Below are positions 43,091 to 52,316 of a stretch of DNA of 64,000 bases, in pieces. Position numbers and translations under genes: made by a program. Location of the stretch: the NCBI GenBank assembly GCA_964574635.1, contig CAZNOG010000006.1, positions 108,940-172,939 on the forward strand, given 5' to 3'. How positions within the stretch are numbered: the stretch's first letter is position 1; each line of letters starts with the position of its first letter. The notes under the pieces are model-generated. The model saw only the letters and a program-made list of their open reading frames with translations. It ran no database searches and was not told the origin of the DNA. The DNA is from CAZNOG01 sp964574635. Lineage in GTDB: Bacteria; Bacteroidota; Bacteroidia; Flavobacteriales_D; Cryomorphaceae.

Positions 43091-43705
43091 GTGATTCCAT
43101 CGAAATACATCGAAAACGCCGTGAACGAAATGGCCTCCCTGCAAGGGGTGGGTCGGCGTACCGCTCTCCGCTACGTGCTGGAACTGATCAACCGCAGCGA
43201 TGCCGATATCGAACGATTCGCCAAGGCGCTGATGGAGCTGAAAACCCACGTGCACATTTGCAGCATCTGCCACAACCTCTCCGATGAGGAGGTATGCTCC
43301 ATCTGTCGATCGCCCTCGAGGGATCAAAAAACCATTTGCGTGGTGGAAGACATCCGCGACGTAATGGCCATCGAATCGACCGGGCAGTACCAGGCGCTGT
43401 ACCACGTGCTCAACGGCAAGATCTCGCCCATAGACGGCGTGGGGCCTTCCGACCTGAACGTGGGCAGCCTGTTGAGCCGGATGAACGAGAGGCCGGTGGA
43501 GGAAGTCATCCTCGCGCTCTCGCCCACCATGGAAGGAGATACCACCTCGTTCTACCTTTTCAAAAAGCTGTCGGCGTTCGAAGGTTTGAAAATCACCACT
43601 TTGTCTCGCGGAGTGGCGGTGGGCGACGAACTGCGCCACGCCGACGAAATCACTCTGGGCCGCTCCATCCTGCACCGCACGCCCTACCACGGTTCCCTCC
43701 AATAA
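43091..43705 (+). CDS. recR: Recombination protein RecR
   Basis: A 204-residue RecR starting with GTG (IPSKYIENAVNEMASLQGVG). The helix-hairpin-helix is LQGVGRRTALRYV, the four-Cys zinc finger is CSICHNLSDEEVCSIC, and the TOPRIM domain has CVVEDIRDVMAIEST and LSPTMEGDTTSFYLFKKL. It acts with RecF and RecO to load RecA at gaps. The start is supported by the -7 box 4 nt upstream and the family N-terminus. The glycosyltransferase starts immediately after its TAA. Confidence 0.95.
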   Translation: MIPSKYIENAVNEMASLQGVGRRTALRYVLELINRSDADIERFAKALMELKTHVHICSICHNLSDEEVCSICRSPSRDQKTICVVEDIRDVMAIESTGQYQALYHVLNGKISPIDGVGPSDLNVGSLLSRMNERPVEEVILALSPTMEGDTTSFYLFKKLSAFEGLKITTLSRGVAVGDELRHADEITLGRSILHRTPYHGSLQ

Positions 43706-45637
43706 ATGCGCATGGCCGACCTCTCTGTAATCATCGTCAATTACAACGTCGCCTACTTTTTGGAACAGTGTCTCCACAGCGTTTTCCGCGCCGTGGACGG
43801 GCTCGACGTGGAGGTTTTCGTGGTCGACAACGATTCGGTGGACGGCTCCGTGGCCATGGTGAGGGAAAAATTTCCCCAAGTGGATTTGACCGCGATGAAG
43901 GAGAACTTGGGTTTCAGCCGGGCCAACAACCTGGCGATCAAGCGGGCTACCGGGCGGTACGTGTTGTTGCTCAACCCCGATACGCTGGTGGAGGAAGACA
44001 CCTTCCGGAAGACGGTGGCCTTTATGGACGCCCACCCCGACGCGGGAGGTCTGGGGGTGAAAATGATCGACGGTCAGGGCAATTACCTGCCCGAGAGCAA
44101 AAGGGGATTGCCCACGCCCATGGTGGCTTTTCACAAAATATTCGGCCTGTCGGCCCTGTTCCCCAGGTCGCGGATTTTCGGCCGGTACCACTTGGGTTAT
44201 TTGTCGCGTGACGAGGTGCACGAAATCGACGTGCTGTCGGGCGCCTTCATGATGATGCGCAAAAGCGTGTTGGACGAGGTGGGCTTGCTCGACGAGGAGT
44301 ACTTCATGTACGGCGAGGACATCGACTTGTCGTACCGCATCGTGCTGGGCGGTTACAAAAATTACTACTTCCCCCACACGCGGATCATCCACTACAAAGG
44401 CGAAAGCACCAAAAAGAGCAGCATCAATTACGTGTTCGTGTTTTACCGCGCCATGGCCATTTTCGCGCGGAAGCACTTTTCCCGGCGCAACGCCAAGACC
44501 TTCGCTTTCCTGATCAATTTCGCCATTTGGCTCCGCGCCGGACTGGCCATCGTGGTGAGGTTCGTGCGCCGCGCCCTGGTGCCCGCCATCGACGGCGCCG
44601 CCATTTTGCTCTCGGTGTGGGGTGTGAAGCAAGCGTATTCCGCGTATACGGGCATTCCGTATTCGGGTGACTTTGTGGGTCCGGCTCTGATCGCATACAC
44701 CGCCATATGGATGTTGAGCGTGTATCTCAATGGTGGCTACGACAAACCCGCTTCAACGGGCAAAATCCTCCGGGGCGTGGGCATCGGCTCGCTGATCATA
44801 TTGATCTTTTATTCCCTCTTACCCGAGAGCCTGCGGTTTTCCAGGGCCATCATCTTGCTGGGCACGGCGAGCACGGCTTTGTGGTACGTTTTGACGCGCG
44901 CCATCGCCGCCACGGTGCGACCCACGGATGAAGTCGGCAAAACGGGAATCGTGGCCGGAGCCGAGGAATACGAGCGAATTTCACAGCTGATGGGCACCGT
45001 GGACTCCCACGACGCCCCTTTGCACATCGCACCCGAAAAAACGGGTGAAGAGCTGTCGACACACGCCGACCGTTTGCTGGAAATCGCGGAAGTGTACAAG
45101 CTGCAAACGGTGATATTCAGCGGTGCCGACGTGTCGTCGAGGCGCATCATCGGGTTGATGGCCCAGGTGGGGAGCAAGAAGTTGAAATTCAAAATCGCCC
45201 CGCCGGAAAGTCTATACATCATCGGGAGCAACTCCATCGTGCGGGGCGACGCCTTGTTTTTGGAGGATTTGAACGCCATCAATCGGCCGGCCAACCTGAG
45301 GCGGAAGCGGGCCTTGGACATCGCCTTGGCGTTGGTGTTGATCGTCGGTGCGCCGCTGTTCATTTGGTTTCAGCGATACAAGGGAGGCTATATGCGCAAC
45401 GCCTTCGCGGTACTCGTCGGGAGACTCACCTGGGTGGGGTACGATCCCGACGCCGACACCTCTCACCTGCCACGCATCCGGCGGGGAGTATTGTCGCCGA
45501 CGGACAAATTGGGAAAGTTGAAATACCCCGAAGATACGGTGAGGAAACTGAACGCGGTATACGCCCGGGGGTACAGCGTGCGCAACGATTTGTCCATAAT
45601 TACGGCGGGATTCAAGTGGTTGGGACGGCGTCGGTGA
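43706..45637 (+). CDS. GT2 glycosyltransferase fused to a degenerate glycosylphosphotransferase-like membrane domain
   Basis: A 643-residue protein. Residues about 5-250 are a GT2 domain: SVIIVNYNVAYFLEQCLHSV, the DNDSVDGS loop, LLNPDTLVEED (the DxD-equivalent) and EDIDLSYRI. After it come several membrane helices (about 270-400), a soluble Rossmann-like stretch (IVAGAEEYERISQLMG), and a C-terminal segment opening KRALDIALALVLIVGAPLF and LVGRLTWVGYDPD. The end resembles the bacterial sugar-transferase (WbaP/WecP) fold, but the catalytic Lys/Asp region between is cut down. It is probably a surface polysaccharide enzyme. It starts directly at the recR stop (TAAATG). Confidence 0.8.
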   Translation: MRMADLSVIIVNYNVAYFLEQCLHSVFRAVDGLDVEVFVVDNDSVDGSVAMVREKFPQVDLTAMKENLGFSRANNLAIKRATGRYVLLLNPDTLVEEDTFRKTVAFMDAHPDAGGLGVKMIDGQGNYLPESKRGLPTPMVAFHKIFGLSALFPRSRIFGRYHLGYLSRDEVHEIDVLSGAFMMMRKSVLDEVGLLDEEYFMYGEDIDLSYRIVLGGYKNYYFPHTRIIHYKGESTKKSSINYVFVFYRAMAIFARKHFSRRNAKTFAFLINFAIWLRAGLAIVVRFVRRALVPAIDGAAILLSVWGVKQAYSAYTGIPYSGDFVGPALIAYTAIWMLSVYLNGGYDKPASTGKILRGVGIGSLIILIFYSLLPESLRFSRAIILLGTASTALWYVLTRAIAATVRPTDEVGKTGIVAGAEEYERISQLMGTVDSHDAPLHIAPEKTGEELSTHADRLLEIAEVYKLQTVIFSGADVSSRRIIGLMAQVGSKKLKFKIAPPESLYIIGSNSIVRGDALFLEDLNAINRPANLRRKRALDIALALVLIVGAPLFIWFQRYKGGYMRNAFAVLVGRLTWVGYDPDADTSHLPRIRRGVLSPTDKLGKLKYPEDTVRKLNAVYARGYSVRNDLSIITAGFKWLGRRR

Positions 45638-45650
45638 GGCGCGTCATCGG

Positions 45651-45680
45651 TTGTCTATTGGGAATTTTACGTTAATTTTG
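45651..45680 (+). promoter_or_regulatory. Promoter of the E2 gene
   Basis: TTG (45651-45653), 19 nt, then TAATTTTG (45673-45680). The E2 start is 28 nt downstream. Confidence 0.65.
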
Positions 45681-45707
45681 CGGCGTTAAACCACAACGAA
45701 CTCCCAG

Positions 45708-47081
45708 ATGTCACAGATAGAAATCCTCCTCCCGAAAATGGGTGAAAGCGTAGCGGAAGCGACCATCGTCCGCTGGATGTTGGAAGAAGGCGATTCGTTC
45801 GAAGCCGACGACCCCATTATCGAAATCGCCACCGACAAGGTGGACAGCGAGGTGCCGGCACCCGAGGCGGGTGTGTTGGTGCAAAAGCTCTGTGCCGAAG
45901 GCGACGTTGTGGAAGTGGGCAAGCCCGTGGCGATCATCCGCACCGGCGGAGACGCCCAAGACGGCCCCGCACCCAAAGCCGCGGCGGCGGCCACCACCAC
46001 CGCGCAACCTTCCGGAAACGGCAGCGCGGCCAAAAAAGCCACCCCCGAACCGGCGATGGCTTCCGAGGGCGGCCAACCCGTATCGCGCACCGGACCTTCC
46101 GGAAGATTCTACTCCCCCTTGGTTCGCAACATCGCCAAGAAGGAAGGCATATCCATGAGCGAATTGGAGCGTTTGGAAGGCAGCGGACACGAAGGGCGCG
46201 TAACCAAAAAAGACATTCTCGACTACCTGCCCAACCGCAGCGCGGAGCCGGCGACAGAGCAAACGACCACCACGGCGGCGGAACCCCAACCCAAAGCCGC
46301 ACCGAAAACCGCCACCCCGGCGGAGGATGCCGGAACCTTTACCGTCAAAGCCCCCAAGATCATGGTGGGTGCCGACGACGAAGTGGTGGAGATGGACCGC
46401 ATGCGCAAGCTGATTTCCGAGCACATGGTCACTTCCAAGCACGTATCGCCCCACGTGACTTCTTACGTGGAAGCCGACGTGACCAATATCGTGGCTTGGA
46501 GAGAGCGGGTAAAAGACGCCTTCGAAAAGAGGGAAGGTGAAAAACTGACCTTCACCCCCATTTTCATCGAAGCCATCGCAAGGGCGATCAAGGAAATGCC
46601 GGAAATCAACGTATCGACCGACGGGCAGAACATCATCCGCCGGAAGCACATCAACGTGGGCATGGCGGCCGCACTCCCGACGGGCAACTTGATCGTGCCG
46701 GTGATCCACGACGCCGATCAACTCAACCTGATCGGATTGGCGAAGAAGGTAAACGACCTGGCGCAACGAGCCCGGGACAACAAGCTCAAACCCGAGGAAA
46801 TCCAAGGCGGAACGTACACCGTGACCAACGTGGGCACCTTCGGGAACGTGATGGGCACCCCCATCATCAACCAACCTCAAGCGGCCATCATGGCGCTGGG
46901 CGCGATTCGCAAAAAGCCCGCAGTGATCGAAACCGAGCACGGCGATTTCATCGGAATTCGCAGCATGATGTTCTTGTCGCACGCCTACGACCACCGCATC
47001 ATCGACGGTGCCTTGGGCGGAAGGTTCGTGCGTCGCGTGGCGGACATCCTGGAACAATTCGATCCGAACAGGGAAATTTGA
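45708..47081 (+). CDS. 2-oxo acid dehydrogenase E2 acyltransferase
   Basis: A 457-residue E2. It has one lipoyl domain (about 1-75; the lipoylated Lys is in EIATDKVDSEVPAP), an Ala/Pro/Thr linker, a peripheral-subunit-binding domain (SPLVRNIAKKEGISMSELER), a second linker, and the catalytic acyltransferase domain ending in HAYDHRIIDGALGG (HxxxDG). E2 proteins link E1 and E3 of pyruvate, branched-chain or 2-oxoglutarate dehydrogenase complexes; which one cannot be told from the sequence alone. No E1 or E3 gene is in the window. Cytosolic. Confidence 0.92.
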   Translation: MSQIEILLPKMGESVAEATIVRWMLEEGDSFEADDPIIEIATDKVDSEVPAPEAGVLVQKLCAEGDVVEVGKPVAIIRTGGDAQDGPAPKAAAAATTTAQPSGNGSAAKKATPEPAMASEGGQPVSRTGPSGRFYSPLVRNIAKKEGISMSELERLEGSGHEGRVTKKDILDYLPNRSAEPATEQTTTTAAEPQPKAAPKTATPAEDAGTFTVKAPKIMVGADDEVVEMDRMRKLISEHMVTSKHVSPHVTSYVEADVTNIVAWRERVKDAFEKREGEKLTFTPIFIEAIARAIKEMPEINVSTDGQNIIRRKHINVGMAAALPTGNLIVPVIHDADQLNLIGLAKKVNDLAQRARDNKLKPEEIQGGTYTVTNVGTFGNVMGTPIINQPQAAIMALGAIRKKPAVIETEHGDFIGIRSMMFLSHAYDHRIIDGALGGRFVRRVADILEQFDPNREI

Positions 47082-47112
47082 CCCGAAAAAGTGGGTTTCT
47101 TCCGGTAAATGT

Positions 47113-47120
47113 TAGCTTTG
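47113..47120 (+). promoter_or_regulatory. -7 box of the PD40/OmpA-like gene
   Basis: TAGCTTTG matches TAnnTTTG; the ATG at 47142 lies 22 nt downstream, which rules against the ATG at 47109. Confidence 0.6.
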
Positions 47121-47141
47121 GAAGTAAAATCTCGCTTACGG

Positions 47142-49184
47142 ATGAAAATTAACCGCTGTCTCAAGTCGCTTACACTTTTCGGTTCATTGCTTTTACTGCC
47201 TTGGGCAGCCCATTCCCAAGACCGCAATTTCGCTTCCCTTTTTCAGGAAGCCATTCGTTTGGACGAAGAAAACGAGACGTCGGAAGCCATGCGCATCTGG
47301 ACGATCTTGGCGCGACAAGACCCGGACAACGGGAACGTTAACTACCGAGCGGGCAGGGCGTACCTGAATTCCTACAACCAGAAACAAGAGGCGCTTCCCT
47401 TCTTGCGGAGGGCCGTCAAAGACGGGGTGGATCCCAATTACGACCCCCTCAGTCATCAACAGACCAAACCCCCGGTGGAAGCGTACTATTACTTGGCGCG
47501 ATCTTACCACCTCCACCACGATTTCGATCACGCACAGGAGTACTACGAGCTCTTCATCACCGAAGCCAAAAAGAAGCACCACCTCCAGGAAGACGCCGCC
47601 TTGGGTCTGACCCAGACCGTGCACGCGAGGCATTTCGTCGAGAACCCATTGGAATTCGAAATCGAAAACCTCGGTTCCGTGATCAACAGCGAGTATCCGG
47701 ACTACAGCCCTGTGATCTCCATCGATGAAAACGCGCTGTTCTTCACTTCGAGGCGGCTGCGGGCGGACAGTTCCAACGTCGATTTCGTGGACCGCGAAAC
47801 GGGAGGGTACTTCGAAGACATTTACGTGAGTTTCCGCGACCGACGCGGGGAGTGGCAAGAGCCGGAAATGCTCGGCTTGAATACCCAGGGACACAACGCC
47901 ACCATGAACGTATCGCCCGACGGGCAGACGCTGTACATCTACCGGGACGACGCCGGAGACGGCAATATTTACGAGAGTCGGCTGGTGGGTGAGGAATGGA
48001 CGCAGCCGGTGAAAATGGCCGAATCGATCAACTCTCCCCACTGGGAGACCCACATCGCGGTGACGGCCGACGGAAACACGGCGTATTTCATCAGCAACCG
48101 CCCCGGCGGCATCGGCGGAAGGGACATTTGGCAAGTGAAGAAATTGCCCACCGGCGAGTGGAGCGAAGCGTTGAACCTCGGGCCGACATTGAACACGCCC
48201 TACGAAGAAGACGCAGTATTCATTTCACCCGACGAGCGTACACTCTACTTCAGTTCACAGGGCCACACCAGCATGGGTGGCTTCGACATTTTCAGCTCGG
48301 TTTTGGACGAAAACGGCGTGTGGAGCGAGCCGAAGAACATCGGGTATCCGATCAACACGGCCGACGACGACGTGTTTTTCGTGACGAGTGCCGACGGGAA
48401 GCGCGGGTATTACTCCTCGGTTCGCGACGACGGATACGGTGAAAAAGACATTTACATGATCAACCTTCCCGAACCTCGGGAAGTGCGCCTGGCGTTGCTG
48501 CGGGGCGAGATCATCCCCGCCACCGGAACCACGCTGCCGGACAACATCATCGTGTACGTGACCGACGCGGAATCGGGGGAACGCTTCGCGTACACACCTC
48601 GGTCGAGGGACGGCGTATTCGTGGCCATCATCCCGCCCTGCCGCGATTACCTCATCGAGTACGTGATCGACGGGGAATTGGCGGGTGAAGACTCCTTCTC
48701 GGTGGATTGCGAAAGCGCGTACCAGGAAATCAACAAGGAACTACTGCTCAATCCCGCCTTGGTGGACGAGGACGGCCGCGTGGTGGTGATCTCCTCTTCG
48801 AAAGGCGAGGGAGAGCCGGCGGATTTCAAGCGCATCTTCGGATACAACGAAAACATCGTGGAGCTGGAAGAGGAAATGTTCGTACAGTTCATCGCCAACG
48901 TGAAGGCCATCATGGACGCCAAGGGGCAAGTCATCCTCAACGTGGAGGGCAGCGCTTCGAAAGTGCCGACGCGCACTTACGGCAACAACCAAAAATTGGC
49001 CGATCTGAGGGCTGAAAACACCAAGCAACGCATTATCCGCTACGTGGAACGCATCGGTGGAAATCCCGAAAAATTGGTGTTCGAAACGGTGGAAGGCAAG
49101 GTGCAGGGACCGGCGTATCGCGGCGATTACCAAGCGGTAGACAAATACAAGCAGTACCAATACGTGAAAATCCATGCCCGATAA
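47142..49184 (+). CDS. TPR-PD40 protein with degenerate OmpA-like C-terminus
   Basis: A 680-residue protein: signal peptide (KSLTLFGSLLLLPWAAHSQ), TPR units (about 30-165), a PD40 propeller (about 180-440; PDYSPVISIDENALFFTSRR and TLYFSSQGHTSMGGFDIFSS), a beta domain, and a C-terminal 120 residues with VILNVEGSASKVPTRTYGNNQKLADLRAEN. The last part aligns with the OmpA motif GHTDxxGxxxYNxxLSxxRA, but the peptidoglycan-binding Asp is lost while Arg is kept. It may no longer bind peptidoglycan. The gene is followed by a related one at 49298. The family suggests an envelope role. The start at 47142 is set by the promoter. Confidence 0.8.
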   Translation: MKINRCLKSLTLFGSLLLLPWAAHSQDRNFASLFQEAIRLDEENETSEAMRIWTILARQDPDNGNVNYRAGRAYLNSYNQKQEALPFLRRAVKDGVDPNYDPLSHQQTKPPVEAYYYLARSYHLHHDFDHAQEYYELFITEAKKKHHLQEDAALGLTQTVHARHFVENPLEFEIENLGSVINSEYPDYSPVISIDENALFFTSRRLRADSSNVDFVDRETGGYFEDIYVSFRDRRGEWQEPEMLGLNTQGHNATMNVSPDGQTLYIYRDDAGDGNIYESRLVGEEWTQPVKMAESINSPHWETHIAVTADGNTAYFISNRPGGIGGRDIWQVKKLPTGEWSEALNLGPTLNTPYEEDAVFISPDERTLYFSSQGHTSMGGFDIFSSVLDENGVWSEPKNIGYPINTADDDVFFVTSADGKRGYYSSVRDDGYGEKDIYMINLPEPREVRLALLRGEIIPATGTTLPDNIIVYVTDAESGERFAYTPRSRDGVFVAIIPPCRDYLIEYVIDGELAGEDSFSVDCESAYQEINKELLLNPALVDEDGRVVVISSSKGEGEPADFKRIFGYNENIVELEEEMFVQFIANVKAIMDAKGQVILNVEGSASKVPTRTYGNNQKLADLRAENTKQRIIRYVERIGGNPEKLVFETVEGKVQGPAYRGDYQAVDKYKQYQYVKIHAR

Positions 49185-49201
49185 CGCGCCGTTGAAAGCC
49201 A

Positions 49202-49216
49202 CACCCACAAAAACCC
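49202..49216 (+). repeat. Dispersed 15-mer motif, copy 8 (exact)
   Basis: Exact CACCCACAAAAACCC followed by AAAAACC, between the two PD40 genes. Confidence 0.7.
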
Positions 49217-49297
49217 AAAAACCAAGCGTACGACGCGTGTCCGCAACGGGTGCCCGCGCACTCGCTCACTCCCCCCATGCCCAGTAAATACCGAGCC

Positions 49298-50851
49298 ATG
49301 AAAATAGCCCGCTTCTCCCGCTTTCCCACCTTGTTGATCGCCGTGTTGGTGGCGACCGGCACCGGGATGGCGCAATCGGCGGGTGAGGCAAACGCGGCTT
49401 TCGAAAGAGGGGACTTCCTCTCGGCGATAGAGCACTACAAAGCCTTGGTGGCCGAATTTCCGGACGACGAAGAATACAACCGCCGCCTGGGCTTGAGCTA
49501 CTTGAGAACCAACGTGAACCCGAAGCAGGCCCTGCCCCATCTGCTGCGCGCCGAAGAATTGACGAAAAAACCCCGGGGGCTCTACCTCGACATCGCGAGG
49601 GCCTTGTCCTTTCATCTGGAATACGATCGGGCGCTGTCGTACCTCGACGAATTCGAACGCACGGGAAAAATCAAGAAGCGCGATGCGGGTCCGTATGAAA
49701 AGATGCGCTTGGATTACCTCGCGGCGGGCGACTTGCTGAAGTACCCCATCGACTTGACGTTCCGAAATTTGGGAGAGGCGGTGAACTCCGCGTTTCCCGA
49801 CTACAACCCCTTCGTGACGCGGGACGGGAAAACCCTGTTTTTCACCTCGCGCAGACAGATGCGTCCGGGCGACCGACCGGAATTCGACGGGTACTACCCC
49901 TCGGACATCTACGTGTACGATTTGCAAAACCCCGACCTCAAGGCCAGGCGGCTGAACGAACCGGTAAACACGCCTTACGACGAACAGATCGTGGGTTTGA
50001 CCGATACGGGGGATTCGCTGTTCGTGTATATCGACCACGTGTCGAATTTCGGCGACGTGCACGTGTCGGTGAAATCGGGCACCATGTACAGGAGGCCACG
50101 GCCGCTGGAAGACGGCGTGAACTCGCCCGGAATCGAGTCGGCGTGCACCATTTCGGCCGATGGGAACACCATCATATTCAGCAGCAACCGGCCGGGAGGA
50201 AGCGGTGGTATGGACTTGTGGAGAATCACCAAGCAAGCCGACGGCAACTGGAGCCTTCCCGAGAATTTGGGTCCACAAATAAACACCCCTTTCGACGAGG
50301 ACTACCCGAATTTGTCGGGGGACGGCCGGACGTTGTTTTTCACGTCGAACGGGCACCCCGGCATGGGGGGCTTCGACCTGTATTTCTCCGGTTTGGATCC
50401 CGAAACCGGCAAGTGGACCGTACCGCAGAACCTCGGTTACCCTTTGAACACGCCGTTGGACGACAAGACCATCTCCTTTGCGCGCAAAAGCGACGTGGCC
50501 TTTATCACGGCCGTGCGGCGCGAGGGTCTCGGCGACATGGACGTGTACGAGGTGACCTTCAACGAAGCCATCACGGCCTCCGATCCGGCGATTTTTCTGG
50601 TGAACATCCCCGCGATCACCGATCCGTCGGAGGCACCCGAAATCACCGTCAGCGACGACACGGACAATTTGGTGGGCCGTTATTTTCCCCACCGGTTTAC
50701 GAACCGCTACGTCTTCGCCCTTTACCCGGGGAAGTACATCCTTAGGGTGAGCGCGCCGGGTTTCGACCCCTACGAGGAGGTGCTGGTGGTGAATCACACC
50801 CATTTGCGTCTCGACCAAAACGTCCGGATCATCAACCTCAAAAGAAAGTAA
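49298..50851 (+). CDS. TPR-PD40 exported protein
   Basis: A 517-residue protein: signal peptide (MKIARFSRFPTLLIAVLVATGTGMAQ), TPR units (about 28-150) and a PD40 propeller (about 165-430; FPDYNPFVTRDGKTLFFTSR, NTIIFSSNRPGGSGGMDLWR, TLFFTSNGHPGMGGFDLYFS). It ends in a small beta domain with a PEGA-like 'YPGKYILRVSAPGFDPYEE' segment. Unlike its neighbour it has no OmpA-like domain. Located 114 nt after the related gene, and 4 nt before the exonuclease. The ATG at 49298 begins the signal peptide; ATG 49277 is possible. Confidence 0.8.
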   Translation: MKIARFSRFPTLLIAVLVATGTGMAQSAGEANAAFERGDFLSAIEHYKALVAEFPDDEEYNRRLGLSYLRTNVNPKQALPHLLRAEELTKKPRGLYLDIARALSFHLEYDRALSYLDEFERTGKIKKRDAGPYEKMRLDYLAAGDLLKYPIDLTFRNLGEAVNSAFPDYNPFVTRDGKTLFFTSRRQMRPGDRPEFDGYYPSDIYVYDLQNPDLKARRLNEPVNTPYDEQIVGLTDTGDSLFVYIDHVSNFGDVHVSVKSGTMYRRPRPLEDGVNSPGIESACTISADGNTIIFSSNRPGGSGGMDLWRITKQADGNWSLPENLGPQINTPFDEDYPNLSGDGRTLFFTSNGHPGMGGFDLYFSGLDPETGKWTVPQNLGYPLNTPLDDKTISFARKSDVAFITAVRREGLGDMDVYEVTFNEAITASDPAIFLVNIPAITDPSEAPEITVSDDTDNLVGRYFPHRFTNRYVFALYPGKYILRVSAPGFDPYEEVLVVNHTHLRLDQNVRIINLKRK

Positions 50852-50855
50852 GTCT

Positions 50856-51686
50856 ATGCAGCTGAATCTCAAGCGTCCGCTGGCCTTTTTCGATTTGGAA
50901 ACCACGGGCGTGAACGTCGCCTCCGACCGCATCGTGGAAATCGCCGTACTCAAGGTGTACCCCGACGGGCGGATGGAGAGAAGACCGGATCCGGGACAGG
51001 GTAAGGAAAGATTTCTCATCAACCCCGAAATGCCCATCCCTCCGGAATCGACTATGGTGCACGGCATCTCCGACCGGGACGTCATGGACGCCCCCACTTT
51101 TGCGGAGGTGGCCCCCAAACTTTTCAAGTTTTTGTTCGACGCGGATTTGGCGGGATTCAATTCCAACAAATTCGACGTGCCCATCTTGGCGGAGGAATTT
51201 CTCCGCGCGGGCATCGATTTCAGCATCGAGAACCGAAACCTCATCGACGTACAAAACCTCTACCACCTGATGGAGCAGCGCACGCTGAAAGCCGGATACA
51301 AATTTTACTGCGGCAAAGACCTGGTGGACGCACACCAAGCCATGGCCGACGTGGACGCGACCTACGAAATCTTTTTGGCGCAACTGGAGCGGTATAAAGA
51401 CGCCGAAATCGAAGATCGGGACGGGAACGCTTACGTGCCCATCCAAAACGACATGGAACACTTGCACAAGGTGTCGCAGCGCCACCGAAACGTGGACTTT
51501 CTCGGGAGGTTCATCTACGACGAAAACGACGAGATCGTGTTCAACTTCGGCAAGCACAAAGGAAAACGCGTGGAAGACGTGTTGCAGTGGGAACCCGGGT
51601 ACTACGGATGGATGATGAACGGCGATTTTCCGCTGTACACGAAAAAGGTTCTGAAGAAAATCAAAGAAGGCGTTTTCACCCAGTGA
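50856..51686 (+). CDS. DnaQ-like 3'-5' exonuclease
   Basis: A 276-residue DEDDh exonuclease. The Asp/Glu of motif I are in FFDLETTGVN, motif II is LAGFNSNKFDVPIL, and motif III His/Asp are in DAHQAMADVDATYE. The C-terminal 80 residues have FNFGKHKGKRVEDVLQWEPG, the small domain seen after DnaQ-type or exonuclease X-like modules. It should degrade DNA or RNA 3' ends, perhaps as a repair or proofreading nuclease. It starts 4 nt after the PD40 gene and overlaps the FAH gene by 4 nt. Cytosolic. Confidence 0.88.
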   Translation: MQLNLKRPLAFFDLETTGVNVASDRIVEIAVLKVYPDGRMERRPDPGQGKERFLINPEMPIPPESTMVHGISDRDVMDAPTFAEVAPKLFKFLFDADLAGFNSNKFDVPILAEEFLRAGIDFSIENRNLIDVQNLYHLMEQRTLKAGYKFYCGKDLVDAHQAMADVDATYEIFLAQLERYKDAEIEDRDGNAYVPIQNDMEHLHKVSQRHRNVDFLGRFIYDENDEIVFNFGKHKGKRVEDVLQWEPGYYGWMMNGDFPLYTKKVLKKIKEGVFTQ

Positions 51687-52297
51687 AAATCATTTGCATC
51701 GGCAGAAACTACGCGGCCCACGCGAAGGAATTGGGCAACGAAAGCCCGGGTGAGCCGGTGGTGTTTCTCAAACCCGAAACGGCGCTCCTCCCGAAAAACC
51801 ATCCCTTCTTCTTGCCGGAACACAGTCGGGAGGTGCAGTACGAATTGGAATTGGTCATCCCCATTCACCGTTTGGGGAAGCACATTCCGGAGGAATTCGC
51901 ACACAGGTATTACGACAAGGTAGGGCTGGGCATCGATTTCACCGCCCGTGACACGCAGAGGGAACTGAAGGAAAAGGGCTTGCCCTGGGAAATCGCCAAA
52001 GCCTTCGATCACTCCGCGCCGGTGGGCAAGAAGTTCATGTCGCTCGAAGAGCTGCCCAACGCCGACAACATCCGCTTCGAGTTGAGGAAGAACGGAGAAA
52101 CCGTGCAGAGGGGACAGAGCGCCGACATGATCTTCGGGGTGGACGAGCTCATCGCCCACGTTTCCAAATACTTCACCTTGAAAATTGGTGATTTGATTTT
52201 TACCGGTACTCCGGCCGGTGTGGGAACGGTAGAAATCGGCGACCGGCTGGAGGGGTATTTGGAAGGAGAAAAGTTGATCGACATCACCGTGAAGTAA
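51683..52297 (+). CDS. Fumarylacetoacetate hydrolase family protein
   Basis: A 204-residue protein of the FAH/YcgM-like group. The metal-binding residues are in the EYELELVIPI segment (E..E) and the DFTARDTQREL region (D), and the GTPAGVG motif is present at the C-terminus. These enzymes hydrolyse or decarboxylate acyl-pyruvates (oxaloacetate decarboxylase or acylpyruvase activities are known). The start is GTG at 51683 (GTGA), overlapping the exonuclease stop; other starts fall inside the exonuclease and are not family-like. Confidence 0.88.
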   Translation: MKIICIGRNYAAHAKELGNESPGEPVVFLKPETALLPKNHPFFLPEHSREVQYELELVIPIHRLGKHIPEEFAHRYYDKVGLGIDFTARDTQRELKEKGLPWEIAKAFDHSAPVGKKFMSLEELPNADNIRFELRKNGETVQRGQSADMIFGVDELIAHVSKYFTLKIGDLIFTGTPAGVGTVEIGDRLEGYLEGEKLIDITVK

Positions 52298-52316
52298 TGC
52301 CCGCCGGTGGTTGTCC

